Counted from the stretch's first letter, positions 44,819 to 54,188 are shown. The stretch: DNA of 64,000 bases from Chitinophaga sp. H8 (GCF_040567655.1 NZ_JBEXAC010000002.1:620001-684000); one strand, 5' to 3'. Numbers and translations are program-made. The notes: a model not told the origin generated them from the letters alone.

Positions 44819-47635
44819 TTATTTACTCAGGTACATGCTCTTTTCCTTATACAATGTTCTGAAATAAGGATCGCGCAGGTCTTTGATAAAGCGTATAGCC
44901 TCACCGGTAGATTTCATTTCAGGCCCCAGCTCCTTATTCACGCCAGGGAACTTGTTGAAAGAAAACACAGGTTCTTTTATCGCAAACCCTTTCAGCTTTT
45001 TCTCAATTTTAAAGTCTTTCAGCTTATTGGCACCTATCATTATTTTGGTAGCAATATTCAGGTAAGGTACCTGGTATGCTTTTGCAATAAATGGTGTAGT
45101 ACGGGAAGCGCGTGGGTTGGCTTCAATCACATATACCTGTCCGTTCTTGATCGCAAACTGGATATTGATCAGTCCGCGGATATTGAGTGCCCGTGCAATT
45201 TTTTCTGCATAGAACTCCATGGTAGTAACTTCCATCGGGCTCAGGTTAAACGCAGGCAATACCGCATTACTGTCTCCACTGTGAATACCGGCAGGTTCAA
45301 TATGTTCCATTACTCCCATTACATGGAAATCGGTACCATCAAAGATGCCATCTATCTCTGCTTCCTGACAACGGTCCAGGAAGTGGTCAATCAGTATTTT
45401 ATTACCTGGCAGGTGTTTCAGCAGGCTCAGCACTGATGATTCCAGTTCTTCTTCGTTGATCACGATCCGCATACGCTGTCCGCCCAATACATAAGAAGGA
45501 CGCACCAATACAGGGTATCCAACTTCTTTAGCCACTTCAATCGCATCATCTGTATTATAGGCAGTACCATATTTAGGATAAGGAATACCCAGTTCTTTCA
45601 GCATATCAGAGAATCGGCCACGATCTTCCGCGATATCCATATTGTCGAAGGAAGTACCTATAATGCGGATACCCTTCTCTTCCAGGCGTTTGGCCAGCTT
45701 GAGCGCTGTTTGTCCACCCAGCTGTACAATTACCCCTTCCGGTTTTTCCAGTTCAATGATTTCCCACAGGTTTTCCCAGAACACCGGTTCAAAGTACAGC
45801 TTATCTGCCATGTCAAAATCGGTAGATACTGTTTCTGGGTTACAGTTCACCATGATGGCTTCATAACCGCATTCCTGTATAGCTTGCAGACCGTGCGTAC
45901 AGCAGTAATCAAATTCGATCCCCTGGCCTATCCTGTTCGGACCGGAACCCAGTACGATGATCTTTTTCTTTTCAGTAACCTTGCTTTCGTTTTCAGTATC
46001 AAAAGCAGAATAGAAGTAAGGCGTAACAGCTTCAAACTCTGCGCTGCAGGTATCCACCATTTTGTAGGTACGTTTAATACCCAGTGTTTTACGTTTTTCG
46101 TATACTTCATCCTCTTCACAGTTGCCCAGGATCATGGAAAGCTGTGCATCCGAGAAGCCCATTTTCTTTGCTTCTGCCAGCATCTCTGTGGGTACCGTTG
46201 CCAGGTCATGCTCCAGCAATTGCTTTTCCAGGTTTACGATATCATTGATCTGGTGCAGGAACCAGCGGTCAATGAAAGTAAGCTGGTGAATATGTTTTAC
46301 GGAAACGCCTTCCATCAGTGCATCCTTGATGCGGAAAATACGATCCCAGGTAGGTGTTTTTAATCTTTCCAGCAATTGATCGCTTTTCATCAGCGACTTG
46401 CCATAATACCCTAATCCCACTGCATCATTTTCCAGGCTCTGACAAGCCTTTTGCAGAGCTTCTGGGAAAGTACGGCCAATAGCCATTACCTCACCCACTG
46501 ATTTCATCTGCAGGCCCAGGGTTTCATCCGCACCTTTAAATTTATCAAAGTTCCAGCGTGGCATTTTAACGATCACATAGTCCAATGCCGGCTCAAAACA
46601 GGCGGAAGTGGTTTGGGTGATCTGGTTTTCCAGCTCATCCAGGCTGTATCCGATTGCCAGCTTCGCTGCAATTTTTGCGATAGGATATCCGGTAGCTTTA
46701 GAAGCCAGTGCAGAGGAACGGCTTACGCGGGGATTGATTTCGATAGCGATCAGCTCTTCATTTTCGGGGTTGAGTGCAAACTGTACATTACAACCACCGG
46801 CAAAGTTGCCCAGATCACGCATCATCATAATGGCTTTGTTACGCATATCCTGAAAAGCAGTATCGCTCAGGGTCATGGCAGGTGCCACCGTGATGGAATC
46901 ACCGGTATGTACTCCCATGGGGTCCAGGTTTTCTACGGTACAGATAATCACTACGTTATCGTTTTTATCGCGCAGCAACTCCAGTTCATACTCTTTCCAT
47001 CCCAGTACAGCTTTTTCTACCAGTACTTCATGTATAGGGGATGCTTTCAGTCCTCTGTCCAATGCCTCGTCCAGCTCTTCTTTACTGTGCACAAATCCCC
47101 CACCGGTACCTCCCAGGGTAAAAGAAGGGCGGATTACCAATGGGAAGCCAATCTGCTGGGCAAACTCTTTTCCTTCCAGGAAGGAGTTGGCAGATCTGGC
47201 AGGTGCCACAGGTACCCCCAGTTCAATCATCCACTGACGGAATTGCTCCCGGTCTTCCGCTTTATCTATGGCTTTAATGTCTACCCCGATCAGGCGTACA
47301 TTATTTTTCTCCCATATTCCCAGCTCGTCTACATCCTTGCACAGGTTGAGCGCTGTTTGTCCACCCATGGTTGGCAGAACGGCATCTATCTGGTTTTCTT
47401 CCAGAATCTGCTCAATACTTTCCACTGTAAGTGGTAACAGGTACACCTTATCGGCCATCATGGGGTCCGTCATAATGGTGGCCGGGTTGGAATTAATCAA
47501 TATCACTTTTATTCCCTCTTCCCGCAGCGAACGCGCTGCCTGAGATCCGGAATAATCGAATTCGCAAGCCTGACCAATAATAATAGGACCAGAACCAATA
47601 ATGAGCACAGATTTGATAGATGAGTCTTTTGGCAT
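44819..47635 (-). CDS. carB: carbamoyl-phosphate synthase large subunit, lacking the C-terminal allosteric domain
   Basis: 938-residue synthetase subunit making carbamoyl phosphate for pyrimidines and arginine. Seen: two ATP-grasp halves, beginning [17 protein letters not shown] (about 14-30) and [17 protein letters not shown] (about 565-581), each with the TLGGTGGG- or [12 protein letters not shown] loop. The chain ends soon after [21 protein letters not shown]. coli CarB (1073) continues with an MGS-like domain that binds UMP and ornithine; it is absent here. carA is not in the window. Confidence 0.95.
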   Translation of the reverse strand: MPKDSSIKSVLIIGSGPIIIGQACEFDYSGSQAARSLREEGIKVILINSNPATIMTDPMMADKVYLLPLTVESIEQILEENQIDAVLPTMGGQTALNLCKDVDELGIWEKNNVRLIGVDIKAIDKAEDREQFRQWMIELGVPVAPARSANSFLEGKEFAQQIGFPLVIRPSFTLGGTGGGFVHSKEELDEALDRGLKASPIHEVLVEKAVLGWKEYELELLRDKNDNVVIICTVENLDPMGVHTGDSITVAPAMTLSDTAFQDMRNKAIMMMRDLGNFAGGCNVQFALNPENEELIAIEINPRVSRSSALASKATGYPIAKIAAKLAIGYSLDELENQITQTTSACFEPALDYVIVKMPRWNFDKFKGADETLGLQMKSVGEVMAIGRTFPEALQKACQSLENDAVGLGYYGKSLMKSDQLLERLKTPTWDRIFRIKDALMEGVSVKHIHQLTFIDRWFLHQINDIVNLEKQLLEHDLATVPTEMLAEAKKMGFSDAQLSMILGNCEEDEVYEKRKTLGIKRTYKMVDTCSAEFEAVTPYFYSAFDTENESKVTEKKKIIVLGSGPNRIGQGIEFDYCCTHGLQAIQECGYEAIMVNCNPETVSTDFDMADKLYFEPVFWENLWEIIELEKPEGVIVQLGGQTALKLAKRLEEKGIRIIGTSFDNMDIAEDRGRFSDMLKELGIPYPKYGTAYNTDDAIEVAKEVGYPVLVRPSYVLGGQRMRIVINEEELESSVLSLLKHLPGNKILIDHFLDRCQEAEIDGIFDGTDFHVMGVMEHIEPAGIHSGDSNAVLPAFNLSPMEVTTMEFYAEKIARALNIRGLINIQFAIKNGQVYVIEANPRASRTTPFIAKAYQVPYLNIATKIMIGANKLKDFKIEKKLKGFAIKEPVFSFNKFPGVNKELGPEMKSTGEAIRFIKDLRDPYFRTLYKEKSMYLSK

Positions 47636-48464
47636 TTGTGTAATCTATTGAAAATGAAAAACCAAATTGATCCTATTGCCGTTGAAGGGGACAAAAAAAT
47701 CGTGCAAAATTATGGAATTCAAAAGTTTTTGAGGAATTAATTTTCGTTTTAGGGTAAAATAAATTTAGTACCCCCCGGATTACAACAAAAATCCGGTGAC
47801 AAAAACACATAAAATACTGTAGCTCACCGGCCACTACCCAGAAGAATTACCGTTCTTCAAAAACAGGTATAAACACGTACTGCAATTCCATACAGAATCC
47901 TTAACTTTATGCAGCAACTGACATTGTAAACAGCAACATAACCGAATTGTACCCCCGAAGAAGTAACAGACTGGTTTATTAGAAGGTTATTCAGCCCACC
48001 GGAAGTCAGATTCCTGGTTATTTCTTATCGTTTTTATGACCCTAAATAAAGGTTTATGCGTAAAATGGCATTACGAACACCCGAAGTACACCCAAAGAAA
48101 ACAAACAATACATTCACGGCAAATGCATCCGCATCTATTGTTACCCGGCTAAGGAAAATCCGTATCAGGACTGCTGCGCCCAATACACCTCCGGGCAGAA
48201 CAAACCTTCCTGCCGGAATGCCTGACTATGGCCCATGGACCATGAATCACGGGCCCTGGATTGATTAGCTGATGGTAATGCAGCTACTTATTATCGGATA
48301 TCCCCTACAGGAAAGTCCGGAAATGAGGCCCAGCAAACATCTGCCTTTAAAATGCTGTAACCCGCTGTTCCTTCCAGGATAAATTACTCCCTGGATAGAT
48401 GAGCGCTCCTTCAGGAAATCTTTTGCGTGCTTCCCGCGTTTAAGCAAGCAGGCACAGTCCCTAA
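47636..48464. other. 829-bp gene-free stretch between carB and the MFS gene
   Basis: Contains a minus-strand -7 box TAATTTTG (47705-47712) for carB, small inverted repeats around 47775-47830, and a degenerate heptad array (48230-48271). The 70-codon plus-strand frame at 48056 is low-complexity and unsupported. Possibly decayed sequence. Confidence 0.45.
48230..48271. repeat. degenerate heptad array
   Basis: GGCCCAT, GGACCAT, GAATCAC, GGGCCCT, GGATTGA, TTAGCTG in 7-bp register; variants of the units seen in the other arrays. Confidence 0.45.
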
Positions 48465-49619
48465 CTAGACTTTTAAACGGGAAGCCATTGCTGCAACAGC
48501 TACTCCCATTACCGCAATGAGGGAAAATGATACCGCCAGACTGGAGGCCTGTGCTACAAAACCTATCAATGGCGGTCCGCATAAGAATCCGAGATAACCA
48601 ATAGTGGATACGGTGGCCAGTGCCATTCCGGGAGATAGTACTTTAGAACGTCCGGCTGCACTGTATATCAATGGCACTACGGCTGATATTCCCGCGCCTA
48701 CGAGCAGGAAACCGATAATAGCAGTGGTGAAATAAGGAAATACTACCGCAATTAACAAGCCCACAGCAGTGAGCAAACCACTTACCTGCAGCATACGCTT
48801 TACTCCCATACGGGTGGTAAGCCAATCGGCTACAAAGCGTCCAAAGGCCATTGTACTCATAAAGGCAGCATACCCAGCCCCCTCTAACCCTTCTCCCACC
48901 TTTACAATCTTTTTGAAGTATACCCCGCTCCAGTCAAACATGGTTCCCTCGCAAATCATGGCACACATAGCTATAATTCCCAGGGTAAGAAGAAACCTGT
49001 CTGGCTTTGAAAACAGGGGCTGCTGCTCCTGCACATTTACATCCTGCGTTACAATATGGCGCATGGTTGCTCCTACAATTACCCAGGCTACCACTGTAAT
49101 CAACAGGAAATGTTGGTACGGAGCCATTTTCAAGGCAGCCATGGCGGCACCCACAGCGGCACCCGTAAACCCGGCCACACTCCACAGCCCATGAAAAGAG
49201 GCCATAATTGAACGCCCATACATTGATTCCACCGCAACAGCCTGTGTATTCATGGATATATTGGTCAGATTACCTGTAAAGCCAAACAACACCAGGCACA
49301 TAATCAATTGCCATGGCGTTTGCGCCAGCCCCAGTGTTGGCAATATGGCAGCATACAGAGAAGCGGCAATAATCACCACCTGCCGGCTCCCAAAACGGGC
49401 TACCAACACCCCCGCAACGGGCAGGGAGATGATAGAACCTAACGGCAATGCCAGCAGTACCCCACCCAATCCGGCCTCACTTAAATGCAGGGCCTGCTGA
49501 AGATCCGGAATGCGGGAAGCCCAGCTGGCAAAACACAATCCAGATAGAAAAAATAAAGCGCTCACGGCAATCCGCGCATGCCTTTTATTCAATACCCCTA
49601 TCGATAAATCCGTTGTCAT
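48465..49619 (-). CDS. MFS transporter (YbjJ-like)
   Basis: 384-residue inner membrane transporter with about 12 helices. Seen: helix 1 SALFFLSGLCFASWASRIPDL with the SRIPDLQ motif typical of YbjJ-like MFS proteins, and the motif-A-like loop VLVARFGSRQVV. The substrate is unknown. It lies 30 bp downstream of a DeoR-family regulator gene on the same strand and is probably controlled by it. Confidence 0.87.
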   Translation of the reverse strand: MTTDLSIGVLNKRHARIAVSALFFLSGLCFASWASRIPDLQQALHLSEAGLGGVLLALPLGSIISLPVAGVLVARFGSRQVVIIAASLYAAILPTLGLAQTPWQLIMCLVLFGFTGNLTNISMNTQAVAVESMYGRSIMASFHGLWSVAGFTGAAVGAAMAALKMAPYQHFLLITVVAWVIVGATMRHIVTQDVNVQEQQPLFSKPDRFLLTLGIIAMCAMICEGTMFDWSGVYFKKIVKVGEGLEGAGYAAFMSTMAFGRFVADWLTTRMGVKRMLQVSGLLTAVGLLIAVVFPYFTTAIIGFLLVGAGISAVVPLIYSAAGRSKVLSPGMALATVSTIGYLGFLCGPPLIGFVAQASSLAVSFSLIAVMGVAVAAMASRLKV

Positions 49620-49649
49620 CTTGATTAAAAATAATGGAATGCTTGTGGC

Positions 49650-50396
49650 TTAAATAATGTTTATCCCCAGTTTGGCATAAGGCTGTAAGGATACATGCCC
49701 TGGGTTGTCAGTAATAATAGTATCGAGCAAGGTAATGTCACATACCTTAAAAGGCTCTGCAGTACCCATTTTATCATTGGTAGCCAGTGCAACCACCTTA
49801 TTGGCAGCCTGAACCATGCAGCTTTTTACCTCTGCTTCTTCCAGATCCAGCCCGGTTACACCGGCAGTGGTGTGCAAACTGCATACGCCCAGAAAACATA
49901 TGTCGGCTCTTACTTTCTGGAACATACGGATCGTATCCATCCCACCGGTTACCTGGGAATTCTTAAACACCCGGCCGCCGGTCAGGATGACTTCTATATT
50001 GGGATGGTCCAGCAGCTGCACCGCTATAGGCACACTGTTGGTAATAACTGTTAACCGCAGGTTGACCGGAAACAACTTTACCAGGGTATAGGTAGAAGTA
50101 CCTCCGTCCAGTATGATGGTTTGGCCATCATGCAGCAACGTCAGCGCCTTCAATGCCATATTCCGCTTATCGTCTTCATGATATCCAATACGCTCTTTGA
50201 AAGAATAGGGGTTGGGGGAATGCGGAATAGCTCCTCCCCTCACTTTTATTAAAAAGCCACTTTGTGCCAGCTCTTCCAGATCCCGGCGTACGGTATCCTC
50301 AGATACCCGCAAATCTGTGCTCAGTTCCGCCTGTAGCACTTTTTGATCTGTTTGCAACTTCTTCAGAATATAATCCAGCCGCTCTTCTTTTAACAT
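49650..50396 (-). CDS. DeoR/GlpR family transcriptional regulator
   Basis: 248-residue sugar-metabolism repressor. Seen: N-terminal DeoR HTH (about 3-57) with the signature RVSEDTVRRDLEELAQSGFLIKVRGGA (cited in part, residues 28 on), and a DeoRC sensor domain (about 75-230) with ILDGGTSTYTLVKLFP and TNSVPIAVQLL. The effector in this family is usually a phosphorylated sugar. It precedes the MFS gene and diverges from the deoxyribonucleotidase gene. Confidence 0.92.
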   Translation of the reverse strand: MLKEERLDYILKKLQTDQKVLQAELSTDLRVSEDTVRRDLEELAQSGFLIKVRGGAIPHSPNPYSFKERIGYHEDDKRNMALKALTLLHDGQTIILDGGTSTYTLVKLFPVNLRLTVITNSVPIAVQLLDHPNIEVILTGGRVFKNSQVTGGMDTIRMFQKVRADICFLGVCSLHTTAGVTGLDLEEAEVKSCMVQAANKVVALATNDKMGTAEPFKVCDITLLDTIITDNPGHVSLQPYAKLGINII

Positions 50397-50406
50397 AACT
50401 ATGCCA

Positions 50407-50440
50407 TTTTTTGCAATATTATGTTATTTTATGCAATAAA
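50407..50440. promoter_or_regulatory. candidate DeoR operator region
   Basis: TTTTGCAATATTATG and TTATTTTATGCAATAAA carry TTGCAA and ATGCAA motifs facing into the divergent promoter; TTGCAA recurs at 50473. The link to the adjacent regulator is inferred from position. Confidence 0.35.
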
Positions 50441-50467
50441 CAATGTGGACAATTCTATTAAATAGCA

Positions 50468-50475
50468 TAACTTTG
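50468..50475 (+). promoter_or_regulatory. -7 box of the deoxyribonucleotidase gene
   Basis: TAACTTTG, full match to TAnnTTTG, 16 bp before the ATG at 50492. Confidence 0.6.
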
Positions 50476-50491
50476 CAACAAATAGCAAGAT

Positions 50492-51040
50492 ATGGCAAGA
50501 ATAGCAATAGATATGGACGGGGTAATGGCTGATCTTACCCAACATTATATTAACTGGTATGCTGAACGATACGGCGTAACCGTAGCCAGGGAATCCCTGC
50601 ATGGCATACCGGAAACTACCGGCTTCCCACAGGAAGGCGTGGTAAAGCAGTTTTTATATACCCCCGGATTTTTCAGGACAGCTCCTGTTATGCCCGGAAG
50701 CCAGGAGGTGATCAAAGCGCTCAGCGAACAGCACGAAGTGTTTATCGTATCTGCCGCCACTGAATTCCCACAATCCCTTTCAGAAAAGCAGGAATGGCTG
50801 GGAGAACACTTCCCTTTTATCACCTGGCGCAATATTGTTTTCTGCGGACTCAAAACAATTGTAGACGCTGATTATATGATCGATGACTACGATAAGAACC
50901 TCCGCTATTTTAAAGGAGAAAAGCTGCTGTTTACCGCACCACACAATATGCTCCTGGAAGATTATACCCGCGTAAATACCTGGGAAGAGGTAGCAAAATA
51001 CTTTAGCCTGGTACCTGCGACCACCTCTCCGGCTGTTTAA
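50492..51040 (+). CDS. 5'(3')-deoxyribonucleotidase, HAD superfamily (NT5C type)
   Basis: 182-residue cytoplasmic phosphatase that removes phosphate from deoxynucleoside monophosphates. Seen: HAD motif I DMDGVMADL (D7, D9), motif II VSAATEFPQ (about 88-96), and the late motif DADYMIDDYDKNLRYF (about 127-142) with the metal-binding Asp pair. Length and motifs match the NT5C family. It diverges from the DeoR gene. Confidence 0.9.
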   Translation: MARIAIDMDGVMADLTQHYINWYAERYGVTVARESLHGIPETTGFPQEGVVKQFLYTPGFFRTAPVMPGSQEVIKALSEQHEVFIVSAATEFPQSLSEKQEWLGEHFPFITWRNIVFCGLKTIVDADYMIDDYDKNLRYFKGEKLLFTAPHNMLLEDYTRVNTWEEVAKYFSLVPATTSPAV

Positions 51041-51062
51041 TCAATCATCCATCCACTATAAA

Positions 51063-51115
51063 TTATAACAGCAGGGGTAGCTATCTCTTTAAGATAGCTA
51101 CCCCTGCTGTTATAA
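51063..51115. repeat. perfect 24-bp inverted repeat
   Basis: Arms 51063-51086 and 51092-51115, loop CTTTA. The arm contains GCAGGGGTAGCTATCT. No T run follows, so it is not a standard intrinsic terminator. It lies between the deoxyribonucleotidase and the RAYT-like gene, just past the 3' end of both. Confidence 0.9.
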
Positions 51116-51174
51116 CACTATTCCTTATCATTTAACCCCCAACATCTCAAACCTGGGCCACGGATATCCTATAG

Positions 51175-51215
51175 ATATCCCACTCCTCTTTAGAGTGGAA
51201 CATATGTGGGATATC
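51175..51215. repeat. nested inverted repeat
   Basis: GATATCCCAC (51175-51184) pairs with GTGGGATATC (51206-51215); inside, CCACTC pairs with GAGTGG. It overlaps the start of the 11-bp array. Confidence 0.75.
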
Positions 51216-51247
51216 AGTGGGACAATAGTGGAACATATATGGAACAT
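51193..51247. repeat. 11-bp-period tandem array 2
   Basis: Five exact 11-base units: GAGTGGAACAT, ATGTGGGATAT, CAGTGGGACAA, TAGTGGAACAT, ATATGGAACAT. The shared core TGGRAYA resembles TGAAGCA of array 1. Confidence 0.85.
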
Positions 51248-51306
51248 CCATAAGGAAAAGCAGTAGTATGGCCGATCCGGCTATAAATTTCCGTACAGAT
51301 AGCGGC

Positions 51307-51891
51307 CTAGTCGTCGTCTTCACCATCTTCCATATCAAGCCAGCCATCTTCTTCCTCTCCATCACCGTTAATTTCCGTCAGAATGATACCTGCCCTGTTG
51401 TTGACACTGCTGCCTGCATAATATGCAATATCACTTACGAGACCCGCCTTTACCGGTGCAGAGTAGATATACTGCAGCGCACCATCGAAATCAGCCTCAG
51501 TAGCAATGATCCGGTAAGATACATCATGCCAGCAAGCCTCATTCTCCAGGGCTTCTTCCCTGGAAGAGAAAAGCTTGATAGCAGCTCCCATATAGGTTTT
51601 AAGGACAGGTACCGCGTCTTTGTCCAATCTTTTACGAATGTGTAGTGCTGTTACCTGGGCATACTCCTGCAACCATTGCTCCAGTGGTACATCCCTTTTG
51701 GTGACCAGCAATATCAGCCTGCTGGGCATGATCACATAATCGTCTACATCCACTTGCTTCTTCTCCTGATAGGCATTCAGGTAATACCCGAGCACATTAG
51801 CGTATTTAGGGCGGGTCAGCATATCCGGGTAACCAATCATCGTCAATTCCACTAACCATGTTTCTTGCTGTCGCAGTGCATTTTTCTTCAT
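51307..51891 (-). CDS. RAYT-like (Y1 transposase fold) protein lacking the HUH motif
   Basis: 194 residues. Co-linear with the Bacteroidota REP-associated tyrosine transposase family: WLVELTMIGYPDMLTRPKY (12-30) corresponds to the family start, DYVIMPSRLILLV (51-63) to the HUH strand, LEQWLQEYAQVTALHIRKRL to the following helix, and YIYSAPVKAGLV (141-152) to the YIHNNPVxAGxV block with the nucleophile Tyr (Y141). The HxH metal ligands are replaced by R58-L-I60, so cleavage activity is unlikely. A very acidic tail (about 176-194, EEED to EDDD) is added. A full promoter lies upstream at 52033. Likely a domesticated, DNA-binding or regulatory derivative; function unknown. Confidence 0.78.
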   Translation of the reverse strand: MKKNALRQQETWLVELTMIGYPDMLTRPKYANVLGYYLNAYQEKKQVDVDDYVIMPSRLILLVTKRDVPLEQWLQEYAQVTALHIRKRLDKDAVPVLKTYMGAAIKLFSSREEALENEACWHDVSYRIIATEADFDGALQYIYSAPVKAGLVSDIAYYAGSSVNNRAGIILTEINGDGEEEDGWLDMEDGEDDD

Positions 51892-52355
51892 TTTCTTAAG
51901 TTTAGTTTAGTAAAAAAATGGAAACTGTTAAGGAGTAGCATTGGAGTTTTTTTTAAGCTGTTAACAATAAGCACCTGCTGCTACCCTTCTTTCTCATATA
52001 CCACGATGTCATGGCCAGGCAGGCGATCTTCACAAATATAAACATAATCTGTTCATACAAAAATTAAATATTTACGAAACAGTGTTTTTTAAACACATTT
52101 CTAGAAGGCAATTATCACAACAAATACTGTACCTATAAAGCATTTCAAGAATTCACCCTCACTATGCAATTTATAAAACCAATTTAAAACTAGCATTTAC
52201 AAATATGTACATCCATTTTAATTTTTATAATATGAAAGTCATTCTGATATTACAATTATCATCAAAACAATAAGCCCCGGCAGCACACACTACCAGGGTT
52301 TATTGACTAATTGCCAGGCGGCTATAATAAGGTAAAGGGTTAACGATTGATAATA
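51892..52355. other. gene-free AT-rich stretch upstream of the RAYT-like gene
   Basis: Carries the promoter at 52033-52061. A weak hairpin AAGCCCCGG/CCAGGGTTT (52271-52299) could terminate the minus-strand gene at 52356. No ORF supported. Confidence 0.5.
52033..52061 (-). promoter_or_regulatory. promoter of the RAYT-like gene
   Basis: Minus strand TTTG (52058-52061), 17 bp, TATATTTG (52033-52040). Both elements are exact. The leader would be about 135 bp. Confidence 0.6.
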
Positions 52356-52664
52356 CTATTTAGGATCAGGATCCTTTCCGGGCTTTTTCCTGTATTTATC
52401 ACAATAGGTCCAGAGTGACTGAAATACTTCATCTACTACAGCAATAATCTTTTCTCTCTCTGCATTGCTTAGTGCTGGAATGATCTTGTTTTTGCCACTC
52501 TCGCTCTGTTTGTCCACTGCTCTCATTTTCCGGTAAAAAGTAGGAATGCTCCAGGCACATTCTTCACAAATATGCTCGCGGAAAACAACGGGAAACTCAG
52601 CGAGCTGCGAGTGGATATCCTGTAACATGTTTACGAACTCCGGAGTGGGAGGTATTTTTTTCAT
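52356..52664 (-). CDS. small protein of unknown function
   Basis: 102 residues, not recognised. It is charged and mostly helical in appearance, with no signal or membrane segment. HICEECAWSIPTFYRKMR (about 31-48) could be a helix-turn-helix and holds a C-x2-C pair. The C-terminus is basic and Pro/Asp-rich (KKPGKDPDPK). It lies alone in AT-rich sequence between the RAYT-like gene and the double-HTH regulator; a minus-strand -7 box TATATTTG at 52755-52762 lacks a -33. Open-frame length and base composition support a real gene. Confidence 0.65.
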   Translation of the reverse strand: MKKIPPTPEFVNMLQDIHSQLAEFPVVFREHICEECAWSIPTFYRKMRAVDKQSESGKNKIIPALSNAEREKIIAVVDEVFQSLWTYCDKYRKKPGKDPDPK

Positions 52665-53210
52665 AGCAAGTGATTTGATTATTAGATAAATGGATTAACA
52701 AAAAACAATTTTGGTTAATTGTGGTGATTTTAAAATACTCCACTATCATATCAGCAAATATATTTACAATATTTCTATTGTCATAATATAATATTACTTT
52801 TTTATTATCACCCCATACTTACATAACCTGCTACCAGTAAGTATTTCATTCAAATTTTCCTAAATGTGGATAAATTAATTGTTTCACATTTATATGACAA
52901 CCTCTCTGCAATGGATTGTAATAAATCAGTGTCATCTCTACTGCTTATTCTATAAAATGATCATTTTGGTATCATTATAATCACTTAGCATTTGTACAAA
53001 TAATAATGAGCGATTCATTATGAAGTAATCTTCCCCTCCTACAGCAGCATCCTTCGTTTCAGGACACTTCTTATCCTGCTACTCCCTTCTGCTGATAATA
53101 ATTTTGCTGCTTAATTGAAAATTATATTCACGAAATGAAATAGAAATTATTATATTATACATACAATGTCAATTTAAAAATTGACAAATCAGAAATTATA
53201 AACAAAATAG
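52665..53210. other. 545-bp gene-free AT-rich stretch
   Basis: Divergent region between the unknown small gene and the double-HTH gene. It holds -7 boxes TATATTTG (minus, 52755-52762) and TAATTTTG (plus, 53099-53106) and the palindrome at 53167-53186. Confidence 0.5.
53167..53186. promoter_or_regulatory. palindrome, candidate autoregulatory operator
   Basis: TGTCAATTT-AA-AAATTGACA, perfect 9+9 inverted repeat, 24 bp before the start of the double-HTH regulator. Confidence 0.5.
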
Positions 53211-53831
53211 ATGACAATGCAGAGCAGACTAATACATATGGGTCAGCGGCTAAAGCAGATACTAAAACAGAAGAAGATCAAAATTGTGGATTTTGCTTAC
53301 ATGGCTGGTTTTACCAATCAAATCGCCCATTATCACCTTCGTAAAAGCGACATGAAGCGAAGCACCCTGGAAAAGTTCTGCAACCTGATAGGCATTACCA
53401 CAGAAGAGTTTTATGACTGGAACAGTACCGTGCTGGTAAACAAGGGCGATACAGTAACTATCCATCATGGGCAACGGCTGTCTTCCATAATTGCTGAAAA
53501 AGGCCTTAACAAAAGCAGACTGGCTAAAAGACTGGACATGAGCCGGCGCACTATGTATAACCTCTTTGAAAAAGAAGTATTTGCTCCGGAAGAACTGCTC
53601 CTTGTGGTGAATGCCCTGGAAATGACCCAGGAAAACTTCTTAAACCCGGGGTTATTCGACGAACCTAAACGGGTAGACCATGATGAGCTCCTTGCTGCGC
53701 GTGAAAAATATTATAAACTCCTGGAAGAGCATAATCAATTGTTAAAGAATCATGCGGCCCTGAAAGACGCTCTCGAAATGGTGAAAAAAGATGTGGCCAT
53801 CTTGCGTAAACAGCTTAGAAGTAAAAAATAA
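53211..53831 (+). CDS. XRE-like regulator with two HTH domains and a C-terminal coiled coil
   Basis: 206 residues. Seen: a first Cro/C1-like HTH region (about 8-68, GQRLKQILKQKKIKIVDFAYMAG, cited in part, with TLEKFCNLIGITTEEFYDW), a second one (about 86-145, GQRLSSIIAEKGLNKSRLAKRLDMSRRTMYNLFE as reference block in part), and a heptad-rich coiled coil from about 157 to 203. The two HTH units share the GQRL start, which suggests internal duplication. DNA-binding regulator by fold; targets unknown. The palindrome at 53167 may be its own operator. Confidence 0.8.
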   Translation: MTMQSRLIHMGQRLKQILKQKKIKIVDFAYMAGFTNQIAHYHLRKSDMKRSTLEKFCNLIGITTEEFYDWNSTVLVNKGDTVTIHHGQRLSSIIAEKGLNKSRLAKRLDMSRRTMYNLFEKEVFAPEELLLVVNALEMTQENFLNPGLFDEPKRVDHDELLAAREKYYKLLEEHNQLLKNHAALKDALEMVKKDVAILRKQLRSKK

Positions 53832-54188
53832 ATACCCAAAATCGTCCACTGTAGCAAACACCTGTATAAAATAGCTATATACACCATACAACAGCGTGTA
53901 TTAAACAGTATTTCCTGACAATTCACCTGCTGCTAAATCTTACTGCAAGCGGCATTTAAAGGCCACTAAACCACCAAAGCAGGCAGAAACAGCCATTTAT
54001 GATGCTGTTAAGGCATGCAGGCTCAAAACGCCGTAACCCAATACCAACAAGCACTTCCGAACAACCGTCCTGCGCTTTCCGCGCGGGTACTGATCTTATT
54101 TTTATGTAAATGCTACCAAAGCTCGGGCATCTTTATTAAATTTAGTGCCCGTTATCAATCGTAGTAATCTATAAATTTTGCGCGCGTT
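53832..54188. other. gene-free stretch upstream of acs
   Basis: Nothing recognised beyond a weak ATACAC/GTGTAT inverted repeat near 53880-53901 and TATAAATTTTG just before the acs start, an imperfect -7 box. Confidence 0.4.

Noticed and set aside
46613..47437. 274-codon plus-strand ORF
   Set aside because: Antisense to carB; no motif.
47775..47830. Overlapping inverted repeats CCGGAT/ATCCGG and CCGGTGA/TCACCGG that could form alternative hairpins before carB
   Set aside because: The likely carB -7 box (47705-47712) is closer to the gene, so these would lie upstream of the transcript; arms are only 6-7 bp.
48056..48268. 70-codon plus-strand ORF in the long gap after carB
   Set aside because: Low-complexity product that runs through the heptad array at 48230; no promoter or homologous motif.
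48265..48582. 105-codon minus-strand ORF near the MFS gene end
   Set aside because: Half of it is an out-of-frame reading of the MFS gene and the rest is intergenic; no domain.
51063..51250. CRISPR-like repeat region
   Set aside because: The repeats are an inverted pair and an 11-bp contiguous tandem array with no spacers and no cas genes nearby.
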